Both the position numbers and the translations under genes were made by a program. From Streptomyces alanosinicus (lineage in GTDB: Bacteria > Actinomycetota > Actinomycetes > Streptomycetales > Streptomycetaceae): a stretch of 64,000 nt of DNA. The DNA lies in contig NZ_BMVG01000012.1 in assembly GCF_014650595.1 (NCBI RefSeq), forward strand, positions 62,001 through 126,000, written 5' to 3'. Each line of letters starts with the position of its first letter. Positions within the stretch are counted from its first letter, which is position 1. A model generated the notes under the pieces. That model was not told where the DNA came from. It worked only from the letters and a program-made list of their open reading frames with translations, and did not search any database. Below are positions 32,821 to 41,426 of this stretch, one piece after another.

Positions 32821-33944
32821 GCGGGCGGATCTTCCAGGTCTGGGTCTTCCAGGTCCGGATCTTCCACGCTGAGGGCGGGCGGATCTTCCAGGTCCGCGTC
32901 GTCCGGGCCCTGTACGTAGCGCAGGACGCCCCACATGCCGTGCTCGTCGGCGTGTGGGGCGTCGTTCTTGCACGCCTCCAGTTCCTTGCCGAGGGCACCG
33001 GCGTCGATCCCGGAGCCGATCAGGACGAGCTGGGTGAGACGGGCGTCGGCGGACGGCCAGGGCTCGGGGTGGAAGCGCAGGAACCGGCCGACGGCGTGGA
33101 CGGCGTACCGGTTGACGGGATCGTGGGGTCCGAAGCCGACGTACCCCTTGATCCGGTACAGCCCCTCCGGGCGGCTGTCCAGGAACCGCATCAGCCTGCG
33201 GGGGTCCATCGGCAGGTCGGCGACGAAGGACAGGCTGTCGTAGCCGGCGTGCAGATGGCCGGTGTGCGCGTCGTCGTCCCCGGTGTGCTCGTGGACGTCA
33301 TGGAGGTCGTCGAAGGACAGCTGCCCGATCCGCTCCTCGTTCGGCTTGCAGTCGAAGAGGAACTCCGGGTCGATCCGGCCGTAGGTGGCGGGGACGACCG
33401 CGGCACGGTCCGTGAGGGACCGCACCAGGCCCAGTACGCGCTCGCTGTCCGCGGCCCGGTCGAGTTTGTTGACGACCACCAGGTCGGCGAGGGCCAGATG
33501 CCGGTCGATCTCGGGGTGCCGGGCCCGGGTGTCGTCGAACTCGGCGGCGTCCACGACCTCGACCAGGCCGCCGTAGACGACCCTCTCCTGCTCGCTGGCC
33601 AGCACCATCCGCACGAGTTCCTGCGGTTCGGCGAGCCCGCTGGCCTCGATGACGATCACGTCGATGCCGGTGTCCGGGGCGGCGAGCCGGTCCAGGTAGA
33701 GGTCGAGTTCGCTCGCGTCGACGGCGCAGCACAGGCAGCCGTTGCCGAGCGAGACGGTCGAGTCGCCGAGGGCGCCCGCGACGGCCATGGCGTCGATCTC
33801 GATGGCGCCGAAGTCGTTGACGATCGCCCCGATCCGGCTGCCGCCGCTGCGGTGCAGGAGGTGGTTGAGGAGCGTGGTCTTCCCGGAGCCCAGGAATCCG
33901 GCGAGCACGATGACCGGAATCCGCGGACCGCTGCTGTTCCCCAA
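32817..33944 (-). CDS. CobW/COG0523 family GTPase (metallochaperone)
   Basis: A 375-residue G3E GTPase with Walker A GFLGSGKTT, the metal-binding GNGCLCCAV (CxCC), switch/Walker B VIEASGLAEP and NKLD. The C-terminal domain ends with an acidic repetitive tail of Asp-Leu-Glu-Asp-Pro units encoded by repeated DNA (about 32822-32905). Such proteins deliver zinc or cobalt. A His-rich stretch (HEHTGDDDAHTGHLH) supports metal storage. The likely start is TTG 33944, with GAGAGG 7 bp upstream. Confidence 0.88.
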   Translation of the reverse strand: MGNSSGPRIPVIVLAGFLGSGKTTLLNHLLHRSGGSRIGAIVNDFGAIEIDAMAVAGALGDSTVSLGNGCLCCAVDASELDLYLDRLAAPDTGIDVIVIEASGLAEPQELVRMVLASEQERVVYGGLVEVVDAAEFDDTRARHPEIDRHLALADLVVVNKLDRAADSERVLGLVRSLTDRAAVVPATYGRIDPEFLFDCKPNEERIGQLSFDDLHDVHEHTGDDDAHTGHLHAGYDSLSFVADLPMDPRRLMRFLDSRPEGLYRIKGYVGFGPHDPVNRYAVHAVGRFLRFHPEPWPSADARLTQLVLIGSGIDAGALGKELEACKNDAPHADEHGMWGVLRYVQGPDDADLEDPPALSVEDPDLEDPDLEDPPA

Positions 33945-34050
33945 CGGGTGACCTCTCTCATGTGGACCGGGCGGGTCCGGTGGACCGGATCGACCGGGTG
34001 GACCGACTGCCGGACCAGCATAAGAGGGATGTTCCGTCGGCTCGCGACGG

Positions 34051-35217
34051 TCAGCGCACGGCCGGTACCGGGACCGGCGGCCGGGGTCCCACATATCGCG
34101 CCACGGGCCTGATGATCTTCGAGTCGGCCGCCTGCTCCAGGATGTTGGCGCTCCAGCCCACCACCCGCGCGGCGGCGAAGGTGGGGGTGAACATCTCGCG
34201 GGGCAGACCGCAGAGTTCCATGACCACTCCGGCGTAGAACTCGACGTTGGTGTGGAGTTCACGGCCGGGCTTCAGCTCGGTGAGGATCGTCTCGACACGG
34301 CGCTCGACCTCCACCGCGAAGTCCACCCGCGGACCGCCGAAGCCGAGGGCGATCTCGCGCAGCATCCGCGAACGGGGGTCCTCCGTGCGGTAGATGGCGT
34401 GCCCGAAGCCCATGATCCGGTCCCCGGCGAGGACCCGCTCACGTATCCAGGGGTCGATCCGCTCCGGCGTGCCGATGGCGTCCAGGGTGTCCAGGGCCCG
34501 GCTGGGCGCGCCTCCGTGCAGCGGCCCCGACAGCGCGCCGACGGCTCCGGTCAGACAGGCCGCCACATCGGCACCGGTGGAGGCGATGACACGGGCGGTG
34601 AAGGTTGATGCATTGAATCCATGATCAATGGTTGAGATCAGGTATTGCTCGACCGCACGGGCCCGCCGCGGCTCGGGCTCCTCTCCGGCCAGCATGTACA
34701 GGTAGTTGGCCGCGTACGGGAGATCCTCGCGCGGCTCGACCGGATCGAGGCCCTGCCCCAGCCGGTACAGCGCGGTGAGCAGTGTGGGTACGGCCGCGCA
34801 GACGGCCACGGTGTCGGCGCGGCGCCGGTCCGCGTCGATGTCGTACACCGGTCGCAGCCCCCGCGCCGAGCCCAGCAGCGACAGTGCCGTGCGCAGCCCG
34901 GACAGCGGGCCGGAGAGCCGGCTCGCCGCGGCGATCGCGGGCAGTGCCGCCCGGACCTCCTCGGGCAGCCGCCGCAGCTCCGCGGTCTGCGCCGTGAAGG
35001 CGGCGCGGCGCTCCGCGTCCGGCAGCGTGCCGTGGACCAGGAGATGCCAGACGTCCTCGAACCCACGGGTCTGCGCGAGTTCGACCGCCGAGTACTGGCG
35101 GTAGTGGTAGAAGCCCTCCCGCCCCCGGACGTCGCCGATCTCGGTCTCGGTGACGACGACGCCGGCGAGACCGCGCGGAGCGTCGATGAGTGGGGTTGAG
35201 GTCCTGTTGATGGCCAT
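34051..35217 (-). CDS. Citrate synthase-like enzyme (citA2-type)
   Basis: A 388-residue citrate synthase family enzyme. Catalytic histidines lie in SGPLHGGAPS and MGFGHAIYRTEDPR. The third catalytic position, normally Asp in NVDFY, is Glu here (Glu326 in TNVEFYAG). That swap lowers activity in studied synthases and may mark an altered substrate or 2-methylcitrate role. The ATG at 35217 follows GGAGAACC. It is divergent from a second citrate synthase-like gene with an HTH domain. Confidence 0.88.
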   Translation of the reverse strand: MAINRTSTPLIDAPRGLAGVVVTETEIGDVRGREGFYHYRQYSAVELAQTRGFEDVWHLLVHGTLPDAERRAAFTAQTAELRRLPEEVRAALPAIAAASRLSGPLSGLRTALSLLGSARGLRPVYDIDADRRRADTVAVCAAVPTLLTALYRLGQGLDPVEPREDLPYAANYLYMLAGEEPEPRRARAVEQYLISTIDHGFNASTFTARVIASTGADVAACLTGAVGALSGPLHGGAPSRALDTLDAIGTPERIDPWIRERVLAGDRIMGFGHAIYRTEDPRSRMLREIALGFGGPRVDFAVEVERRVETILTELKPGRELHTNVEFYAGVVMELCGLPREMFTPTFAAARVVGWSANILEQAADSKIIRPVARYVGPRPPVPVPAVR

Positions 35218-35321
35218 GGTTCTCCTTCCCTGGACTTGATCCGACTGTCCATGCTTGACTACTTTTCTGTCAATGTTGATTTGATCAATGCACGCAATCA
35301 AGACGTGCAGAGGCGGCTACG
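35218..35321. promoter_or_regulatory. Divergent promoter region with TTGAT-type repeats
   Basis: This 104-bp spacer between two divergent citrate synthase genes is AT-rich. It contains the palindrome TTGATCAA (35281-35288), a preceding TTGAT copy near 35275 and AATCAAG to its right (about 35296). Its gene neighbour carries an HTH, so the repeats are good candidates for its operator. No computed motif search supports this. Confidence 0.4.
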
Positions 35322-36623
35322 GTGACCCCCATGCGTGATCACGAACCCGTTCCCGGCCGTCCCGGGCGAAGGCTGACGACCAAGGAGACCGCCGAACTGC
35401 TCGGTGTGAAGCCGGAGACGGTGTACGCGTACGTGAGCCGCGGCCTGCTCACCAGCAGACGCGAGCCCGGCGGCCGCGCCAGCACCTTCGAGACCAAGGA
35501 GGTCGAGGCCCTCGCCCGGCGCCACCGGCGCGAAGCGGCGACGAGCCCCGGTTCCGGCGGGGATCTGTCCGTCCGGACCCGCATCACGCTGATCGACCGG
35601 GACCGGTACTACTTCCGGGGTGTGGACGCCGTGGAGCTGGCCCTGCGTCACTCCTACGAGGAGGTCGCGGAGTGGCTGTGGACGGGGCGGCTGGCCGAAG
35701 GCGTCGCCTTCACCGCGCCCGGTCCCGTCCTCGACGTCGCCCGCCGCGCGGTGAACGCGCTGTCCGAGCACGCCTCCCCCGCCGACCGGCTGCGCGTGGC
35801 GGCGATCGCCGCGGCGGCCGAGGACCCGCTGCGCTTCGACCTGTCCGAGGACTCCGTGCTGAACACCGCGCGGATCCTCATCCCCACGCTCGTCTCCGCA
35901 CTGCCGCCGGCCCTGTACGCCCCCAAGGACGACGGCCCACTCGCCCACCGGCTGTGGACCCGGCTGACCGGCCGCCCCGCCGACGAGGCGTCCCTGCACG
36001 TCCTGGACACCGCGCTCGCCCTGCTCGCCGACCACGACCTGGCCGCCTCCACGCTCGCGGTCCGCGTCGCCGCATCGGCCCGTGCCCACGCCTACGCGGC
36101 CGTCTCGGCCGGGCTCGGCGTCCTGGAGGGCCCGCTGCACGGCGCCGCGAGCGGTATAGCCCACCGCATGCTCCTCGACGTGCTCGACCAGGGCACGGCG
36201 GTCCCCGTGATCGCCGACGAGCTGCGCGCCGGCCGCCGGGTCCCCGGGCTCGGCCACCGGCTGTACAGCGGCGAGGACCCCCGTGCGCGCGTGCTGTTCG
36301 GCCTGCTGGAGCAGGTCCCGCGCGCGGAGTCGGCCCTGCTGGCCGCCCGGGACATCGTCGCCACGACCGCCCGGCACACCCCGCTGCACGCCAACGTCGA
36401 CCTGGCCCTCGCGGTGTTCACCGCCTCCAGCGGCATGGACGCCACGGCCGGCGAGACGATCTTCGCCGTCGCCCGGACGGCAGGCTGGATCGCGCACGCT
36501 CTGGAGGAGTACGGCGAACGCCCTCTGCGCATGCGCCCCGTCGGCCACTACGTCGGCGCACGGCCCCCGCAGCCGCTCCCGGCGGCGGGAGACGGCCCGC
36601 ATCCGCCTTCCCGCCCGGAGTAG
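35322..36623 (+). CDS. Citrate synthase-like protein with N-terminal MerR-type HTH
   Basis: A 433-residue protein. Residues about 15-70 form a MerR-like DNA-binding helix-turn-helix (LTTKETAELLGVKPETVYAYV followed by a wing GLLTSRREPGGRA). The rest is a citrate synthase fold with histidines in EGPLHGAASG and GLGHRLYSGEDPR and Asp in ANVDLALAVF. The fusion suggests a regulator that senses a citrate-synthase substrate or product, or an enzyme that autoregulates. GTG 35322 has GAGG about 7 bp upstream; ATG 35331 is an alternative. This architecture is known in other actinomycetes. Confidence 0.87.
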   Translation: MTPMRDHEPVPGRPGRRLTTKETAELLGVKPETVYAYVSRGLLTSRREPGGRASTFETKEVEALARRHRREAATSPGSGGDLSVRTRITLIDRDRYYFRGVDAVELALRHSYEEVAEWLWTGRLAEGVAFTAPGPVLDVARRAVNALSEHASPADRLRVAAIAAAAEDPLRFDLSEDSVLNTARILIPTLVSALPPALYAPKDDGPLAHRLWTRLTGRPADEASLHVLDTALALLADHDLAASTLAVRVAASARAHAYAAVSAGLGVLEGPLHGAASGIAHRMLLDVLDQGTAVPVIADELRAGRRVPGLGHRLYSGEDPRARVLFGLLEQVPRAESALLAARDIVATTARHTPLHANVDLALAVFTASSGMDATAGETIFAVARTAGWIAHALEEYGERPLRMRPVGHYVGARPPQPLPAAGDGPHPPSRPE

Positions 36624-36673
36624 TTCCCGTCCGGAGCGGTTCCGGCCCGGAGCAGTTCCCGCCTGGAGTAGGA
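36614..36673. repeat. 16-bp tandem repeat, about 3.75 copies
   Basis: Four imperfect 16-bp units of the type CCCGGAGTAGTTCCCG start at 36614, 36630, 36646 and 36662. The first spans the stop codon of the citrate synthase-like gene. Differences are one to four bases per unit. No function is evident; slipped-strand growth is likely. Confidence 0.7.
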
Positions 36674-36706
36674 CATGACGACGGCCGGAAGTCGCCCCAG
36701 AGAGAG

Positions 36707-36725
36707 TCAGGTTAGGCTCACCTCT
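36707..36725 (+). promoter_or_regulatory. Iron box (DmdR1/IdeR site) overlapping the promoter
   Basis: TCAGGTTAGGCTCACCTCT matches the iron-box consensus TTAGGTTAGGCTCACCTAA at 15 of 19 positions. TAGGCT inside it (36713-36718) is also a fine -10 box, putting the transcript start at or next to the GTG at 36726. The gene should therefore be iron-repressed and leaderless. Confidence 0.7.
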
Positions 36726-37667
36726 GTGAGTAGGTGCGCGACCGTCTCCCGGAGCCTCGACGAGCCCGTTTCCGGTACGGCGGCCACGGCGACGACGTGG
36801 CTGCTGCTGGAACAGCCCGGCCCGTGGGGCGTGAAGGCGCTCACTTCGAGCCACCTGGACCCCGTACTGGGCCGGGCGCTGGAGACGGCCGCCGAGGGGA
36901 CCGGCGTACGCGTCGCCCTCATCCGGCGCCCCGGGCGCCACGCCGACCCCGGCAGGCCCGCCGTCCGGCAGGTGTACGCCGCCCACACCGTGCCGGGCCG
37001 CGTATGGCTGCACAGCGCGACCACCCGCGATCCGCGGCGGCTGCTCGGCCTCGACTTCGCCGCCCTCGGAGCGGGTGACCACCGTTCCTTCGGCACCGCG
37101 CTCGGCGGGCGCCCGCACTGCGGCGACCCGCTCGCGCTCGTGTGCACCAACGGAAAGCGCGACCGCTGCTGCGCCCTGCTGGGCCGCCCCCTCGCCACCG
37201 AACTGGCCGCATCGGGCGTGCACGGCGTCTGGGAGGTCACCCATCTGGGTGGACATCGCTTCTCGCCGACGGTGCTCGTCCTGCCGTACGGCTATGCCTA
37301 CGGCCGCGCCGAGGCGCACACCGTCAAGGAGGCGCTGCACGCCGTCAAGGAGGGGCGTGTGGTGGTCGAGGGGTGCCGCGGCTGCTCGGCCTGGGAGCGG
37401 CCCGGCCAGGCGGCCGAGATGGCCGTCCGCTCGACCGCGGGCGAATACCGCGCGGGTGTGCTGAGCGTCGTACGGACCGAGGGCGCCGCCCCGCGCTGGG
37501 AGGTCACCGTCAGGCACGCCGACGGCCGCCGCTGGCGGGTGACCGTGGCGCAGGGCGCGTCGCTGCCGCCCCGCCAGGAGAGCTGCGGCGCGGGGGTGCT
37601 GGGCACGCCCGCGCGAATGGACGTCGTGGCCGTGCGCGAGCTGCGGCCGACGGCACTCGCGAGCTGA
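36726..37667 (+). CDS. Sucrase/ferredoxin-like [2Fe-2S] protein
   Basis: A 313-residue protein of the Suc_Fer-like (thioredoxin-like ferredoxin) family. Cluster-binding cysteines are seen in PHCGDPLALVC and KRDRCCALLG, followed by the conserved THLGGHRFSPTVLVLPYG. The C-terminal half contains another CRGCSAWE pair. An iron box sits immediately upstream, so it is likely expressed under iron limitation, where such proteins may act in siderophore reduction or iron-sulfur redox (inference). I favour GTG 36726, since an upstream GTG/ATG would place the operator inside the gene. Confidence 0.8.
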   Translation: MSRCATVSRSLDEPVSGTAATATTWLLLEQPGPWGVKALTSSHLDPVLGRALETAAEGTGVRVALIRRPGRHADPGRPAVRQVYAAHTVPGRVWLHSATTRDPRRLLGLDFAALGAGDHRSFGTALGGRPHCGDPLALVCTNGKRDRCCALLGRPLATELAASGVHGVWEVTHLGGHRFSPTVLVLPYGYAYGRAEAHTVKEALHAVKEGRVVVEGCRGCSAWERPGQAAEMAVRSTAGEYRAGVLSVVRTEGAAPRWEVTVRHADGRRWRVTVAQGASLPPRQESCGAGVLGTPARMDVVAVRELRPTALAS

Positions 37668-37680
37668 GCGGCGGAGTCCG

Positions 37681-37783
37681 GCAGAAACGGCTGCTCCTTT
37701 CGCGAACAAGAACGGCCGCCCCCTCAACAACAAGAACGGCTGGCTGTTTCACAACAAGAACGGCTGCCTCTTTCAAGAATCGG
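37681..37783. repeat. 24-bp direct repeats upstream of the sensor kinase gene
   Basis: AACAAGAACGGC occurs three times with exact 24-bp spacing (about 37704, 37728 and 37752), extended by TG in the last two. Degenerate copies lie before (AGAAACGGCTG, 37684) and after (TCAAGAATCGG, 37773). The array ends about 60 bp before the kinase start. In-phase direct repeats suggest cooperative binding of a response regulator. A related AAAAGAACGGCT lies before the ABC importer operon. Confidence 0.75.
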
Positions 37784-37844
37784 TCAAGAGATCCCCACCA
37801 CACCCTCTGGGGCGTGTCGCGTCTTCCCACGTACCGTCGTGCGT

Positions 37845-39566
37845 ATGAGCCCCACTCCCCCCGCACGCCGTCTGCGGCTCGGACTGCCCCGGCGGGCGTT
37901 CTCGCAGGTGCTGCTGATGCAGGTGGCGATTGCCGCGGGGGTCGCCGTGCTCGCGACCGGGCTGTTCCTCGCGCCGCTCAGCAAGCAGCTGGACCACGAG
38001 GCGATGCGCAGGGCGCTGGCCATCGCGCAGACCACGGCGCAGGACCCGCAGATCGCCGAGGGCGTCCTGACCACTCCGCCGACCGGCGACGGCCCGGTGC
38101 AGAAGGAGGCCGAGCGGATCCGGAAGGCCACGCACGCCGAGTACATCGTGGTGCTGGACCGGCGATGGATCCGCTGGTCGCACCCCACCCCGAGCGAGAT
38201 CGGCCACAAGGTCTCCACCAGCCCCAGGGACGCCTTGGAGGGCAAGGAGGTCATGGAGATCGACAAGGGCACCCTGGCCCGCTCCGCGCGCGGCAAGGTA
38301 CCGCTCTACGACGCCCACCACCGCATCATCGGGGCGGTGTCGGTCGGCATCGCCTACGACAGTGTGCGGGCGCGGCTGATCAGTGCGATCCCCGGCCTGC
38401 TCGCCTACGCCGGCGGCGCTCTCGCGGTGGGCGCGCTGGCCGCCTGGCTGATCTCCCGCCGGGTCCAGCGGCAGACCCGGGACCTGGCCTTCTCCGATAT
38501 CTCGGCGCTGCTCGCGGAGCGCGAGGCGATGCTGCACGGCATCCGGGAGGGCGTGGTCGCGCTCGACCGGGGCGGCCGTGTCCGCCTGCTGAACGACGAG
38601 GCGCGCCGGCTGCTGGGCATCGGCGACGAGGCCGTCGGCCTCACCCTCGACGAGGCGCTCGGCGCGGGCCGTACGACGGACGTCCTGGCCGGCCGGGTGA
38701 CCGGCACCGATCTGCTCACTGTGCGCGGCCAGCGGGTGCTGATCGCCAACCGCATGCCGACCGGCGACGGCGGTGCCGTGGCCACCCTGCGCGACCGCAC
38801 CGAACTGGAGCAGCTGGGGCGCGAACTCGACTCCACGCGCGGGCTGATCGACGCGCTGCGCGCCCAGGACCACGAGCACGCCAACCGCATGCACACCCTG
38901 CTCGGACTGCTGGAACTGCAGATGTACGACGACGCCGTGGAGTTCGTCGGCGAGGTGGTCGGAGACCACCGGGCCACCGCCGAGCAGGTCACGGAGAAGA
39001 TCCACGATCCCCTGCTGGCCGCGCTGCTGGTCGGCAAGGCGACCGTCGCGGCCGAGCGCGGCGTCGCGCTGTGGGTGTCGGAGCGCACCCGGCTGCCGGA
39101 CCGGCTGATCGATCCGCGAGGTCTGGTCACGGTGGTGGGCAATCTGGTGGACAACGCGTTGGACGCGGTCGCCGGCACCGTGCACGCGCGCGTGGAGGTC
39201 GAGTTGCGCACCGAGGGCCGTACGGTCGTCCTCAGGGTGTGCGACACGGGCCCCGGGATCCCGGCCGAGCAGCGGGAGTCGGTCTTCACCGAGGGGTGGT
39301 CCACGAAGGAGCCGCCCGCGCACGGCAAGCGCGGCATCGGACTGTCGCTGGTGCGCCGGCTCGCCGAACGGCAGGGCGGGAGCGCGACGGTGAGCGCGGC
39401 GCACGGCGGTGGCGCGGAGTTCACCGTGGTCCTTCCGGAGGCGCTGACCGAGCCGGAACCGGAACCGGCGGCGCCCGGAGAGTCCCCCGAACCCGGCGCC
39501 GGCGCCGGCGCCGCCACCGCCACCGCCACCGTTACCGCCACCGTTACCGAGGAGGAGGCGCGATGA
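37845..39566 (+). CDS. CitA/DpiB-type sensor histidine kinase
   Basis: A 573-residue membrane kinase. TM1 lies near residues 20-42, then an extracellular PAS-like domain (about 45-170) with the polar motifs SHPTPSEIGHKV typical of citrate/dicarboxylate sensors. TM2 is about 178-200, then a cytoplasmic PAS (about 225-310). The phosphoacceptor is in AQDHEHANRMHTLLGLLEL and the ATPase in VVGNLVDNALDAV and DTGPGIP. It probably senses an extracellular carboxylate. The C-terminus is an Ala/Thr/Val repeat from GCC/ACC triplets. ATG 37845 (or GTG 37839) lacks a clear ribosome site. ATGA overlap with the regulator gene. Confidence 0.9.
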   Translation: MSPTPPARRLRLGLPRRAFSQVLLMQVAIAAGVAVLATGLFLAPLSKQLDHEAMRRALAIAQTTAQDPQIAEGVLTTPPTGDGPVQKEAERIRKATHAEYIVVLDRRWIRWSHPTPSEIGHKVSTSPRDALEGKEVMEIDKGTLARSARGKVPLYDAHHRIIGAVSVGIAYDSVRARLISAIPGLLAYAGGALAVGALAAWLISRRVQRQTRDLAFSDISALLAEREAMLHGIREGVVALDRGGRVRLLNDEARRLLGIGDEAVGLTLDEALGAGRTTDVLAGRVTGTDLLTVRGQRVLIANRMPTGDGGAVATLRDRTELEQLGRELDSTRGLIDALRAQDHEHANRMHTLLGLLELQMYDDAVEFVGEVVGDHRATAEQVTEKIHDPLLAALLVGKATVAAERGVALWVSERTRLPDRLIDPRGLVTVVGNLVDNALDAVAGTVHARVEVELRTEGRTVVLRVCDTGPGIPAEQRESVFTEGWSTKEPPAHGKRGIGLSLVRRLAERQGGSATVSAAHGGGAEFTVVLPEALTEPEPEPAAPGESPEPGAGAGAATATATVTATVTEEEAR

Positions 39567-40243
39567 TCGAGGTCCTGGTCGTGGACGACGACATCCGCGT
39601 CGCCCAGGTCAACGCCGCGTACGTGGAGAAGGTCCCGGGCTTCCGCGTGGCCGGCGAGGCGCACAGCGCGGCCGAGGCGCTGCGCCAGGTGGAGACGCTG
39701 CCCCGGCTGGACCTGATCCTCATGGATCACTATCTGCCCGACGACACCGGGCTCGCGGTCGTCCGGGAGATGCGCAGGCGCGGCCACCAGGCCGACGTGA
39801 TCATGGTGACGGCGGCGCGGGATGTGACGACCGTCCAGGCCGCGATGCGCCAAGGGGCTCTGCAGTATCTGGTGAAACCGTTCGCCTTCGCCGGTCTGCG
39901 CGCCAAGCTGGAGGCGTACGCCGAGCTGCGGCGCACCCTGGACGGCGGCGGTGAGGCCGAGCAGGCGCAGGTGGACCGCATCTTCGGCGCCCTGTCCGCG
40001 CGGTCGGATCCCGGGCTGCCCAAGGGGCACTCCCCGACGACGGCCGAGCTGGTCCGCCAGGCGCTGATGAGCGCCGAAGGGCCGCTGTCCGCCCAGGAGA
40101 TCGCCGAGCGGACGGGGGTGAGCCGGCAGACCGCGCAGCGTTATCTGAAGCTCCTGGAGCGCAGTGGGCGGGCCCGGCTGACCCTCAAGTACGGCGACGC
40201 GGGCCGCCCGGAACACCGTTACGTGTGGGCGACCCGCGGCTGA
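39563..40243 (+). CDS. CitB/DpiA-type response regulator
   Basis: A 226-residue regulator: a receiver with acidic pocket VDDD, phosphorylation Asp in LILMDHYLPD, Thr in MVTAARD and Lys in LVKPF. The C-terminal HTH is LSAQEIAERTGVSRQTAQRYL. It pairs with the overlapping sensor kinase. The 24-bp repeats upstream of the operon are its likely targets. A close paralogue is encoded at 43255-43947. Confidence 0.92.
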   Translation: MIEVLVVDDDIRVAQVNAAYVEKVPGFRVAGEAHSAAEALRQVETLPRLDLILMDHYLPDDTGLAVVREMRRRGHQADVIMVTAARDVTTVQAAMRQGALQYLVKPFAFAGLRAKLEAYAELRRTLDGGGEAEQAQVDRIFGALSARSDPGLPKGHSPTTAELVRQALMSAEGPLSAQEIAERTGVSRQTAQRYLKLLERSGRARLTLKYGDAGRPEHRYVWATRG

Positions 40244-40261
40244 ACACACCTCATACGGTGG

Positions 40262-41317
40262 TCACTTGGCCGCCTTGACGAACTCGGTCGTGTAGGTCTT
40301 GCTCAGGTCGACCTTGGCGTTCTTGATGGCGGTGTTGAACGACTTGAGCACCTTCTCGACGGTCTCGGGGCCGCCCTCGGGCATCACGCCGTCGTCGGTG
40401 AACATGGGCAGGGTGCTCTTGATGGCCTGTGTGTAGAGCGCCTTGTCGCCCTGGGAGTAGTCGGCGGGCATCTTGGCGGCGATCTCGTCGGCGCTGTGGG
40501 TGGACATCCACTTGAGCGTCTTGACGAACGCATTGACCAACTTCTGGACGGTGTCCTTGTGTCCATTGACCCAGTCCGTCTGCATGTACAGACTTGACGA
40601 CGGGTACGGCCCGCCCAGCGCCTGCCGCGAACCCTCGGGGGTACGCATGTCGAGGAGGACCTTCCCCGCCTTCTTGTCGAGGATCGTCGCGACGGTCGGG
40701 TCGGTGGTCATGCCGCCGTCGATCGCGCCCTTCTGGAGGGCCGCGACGAAGGTCGGCCCGGCGCCGACCGAGACCGGTGTGAACTCGCTGACGTCGACGC
40801 CGTTCTTGACCGCGAGGTACTTGGTGAGGAAGTCGGTGGACGAACCGAGGCTGGTCACGCCCAGCTTGCGGCCCTTGAAGTCCTTGGGTGACGTGATGTC
40901 GCCGGCGGCCTTGTCCGCGACCACCTCGACCTCGCCGGGCGCGTGCGAGAACTGCACGACCGACTCCACCGACTTGCCCTTCACCTGGAGGTCGAGCGTG
41001 TGGTCGTAGAAGCCGACCGCTCCCTGCACCTGGCCGGAGACGAGCGCGGTCTCGGCCTGGACACCGGCGGGCTCGCTGAGGAGCTGGACGTTCAGACCCT
41101 CCGCCTGGAAGTAGCCGAGGCGATTGGTGAGCATCGCGGGCAGGTAGATGACCTTGTCCAGGCCGCCGACCATGATCTTGACGGTCTCCCCCTTGCCGCC
41201 ACCGCCGCTTCCGGTGTCGGCCGTGGAACTGGCCGCGTCGTTGGCGCAGGCGGTGAGCGAGGAGAGCGCGAGCAGGCCCGCGGCGGCCAGGGAGGCGTAT
41301 CTGGCGGTGTTGCGCAT
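40262..41317 (-). CDS. ABC importer substrate-binding lipoprotein (NMT1/SsuA-like)
   Basis: A 351-residue lipoprotein with lipobox LTAC at about residues 22-25 and a Ser/Gly linker. The following fold begins VKIMVGGLDKVIYLPAM, as in NMT1/ThiY/SsuA binding proteins. It belongs with the permease and ATPase encoded upstream. The ligand may be a nitrate-, sulfonate- or pyrimidine-type molecule; its location between two citrate-type regulators suggests a carboxylate alternative. ATG 41317 has AAGGA at about 10 bp; GTG 41326 is possible. Confidence 0.88.
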   Translation of the reverse strand: MRNTARYASLAAAGLLALSSLTACANDAASSTADTGSGGGGKGETVKIMVGGLDKVIYLPAMLTNRLGYFQAEGLNVQLLSEPAGVQAETALVSGQVQGAVGFYDHTLDLQVKGKSVESVVQFSHAPGEVEVVADKAAGDITSPKDFKGRKLGVTSLGSSTDFLTKYLAVKNGVDVSEFTPVSVGAGPTFVAALQKGAIDGGMTTDPTVATILDKKAGKVLLDMRTPEGSRQALGGPYPSSSLYMQTDWVNGHKDTVQKLVNAFVKTLKWMSTHSADEIAAKMPADYSQGDKALYTQAIKSTLPMFTDDGVMPEGGPETVEKVLKSFNTAIKNAKVDLSKTYTTEFVKAAK

Positions 41318-41353
41318 GCGGTTCACGTCCTTGTGAGAGGGCGGTGCGGGGAC

Positions 41354-41406
41354 GGCGTGGGGGGCTGGTCCAGAAAGGCGTGGGGGGAGGCAGAGAGGCG
41401 TGGGGG
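41354..41406. repeat. Short GGCGTGGGGG repeats
   Basis: GGCGTGGGGG occurs at 41354, 41377 and 41397, and the first and third continue CTGGTCC. The copies fill the 109-bp gap between the permease and binding-protein genes. They may mark duplication or affect expression of the binding protein; no function is known. Confidence 0.5.
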
Positions 41407-41426
41407 CTGGTCCGGCGGCGCGCCGG

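Noticed and set aside
37681..37783. CRISPR array
   Set aside because: The spacers between the 12-bp units are only 12 bp and similar to each other. There are no cas genes in the window.
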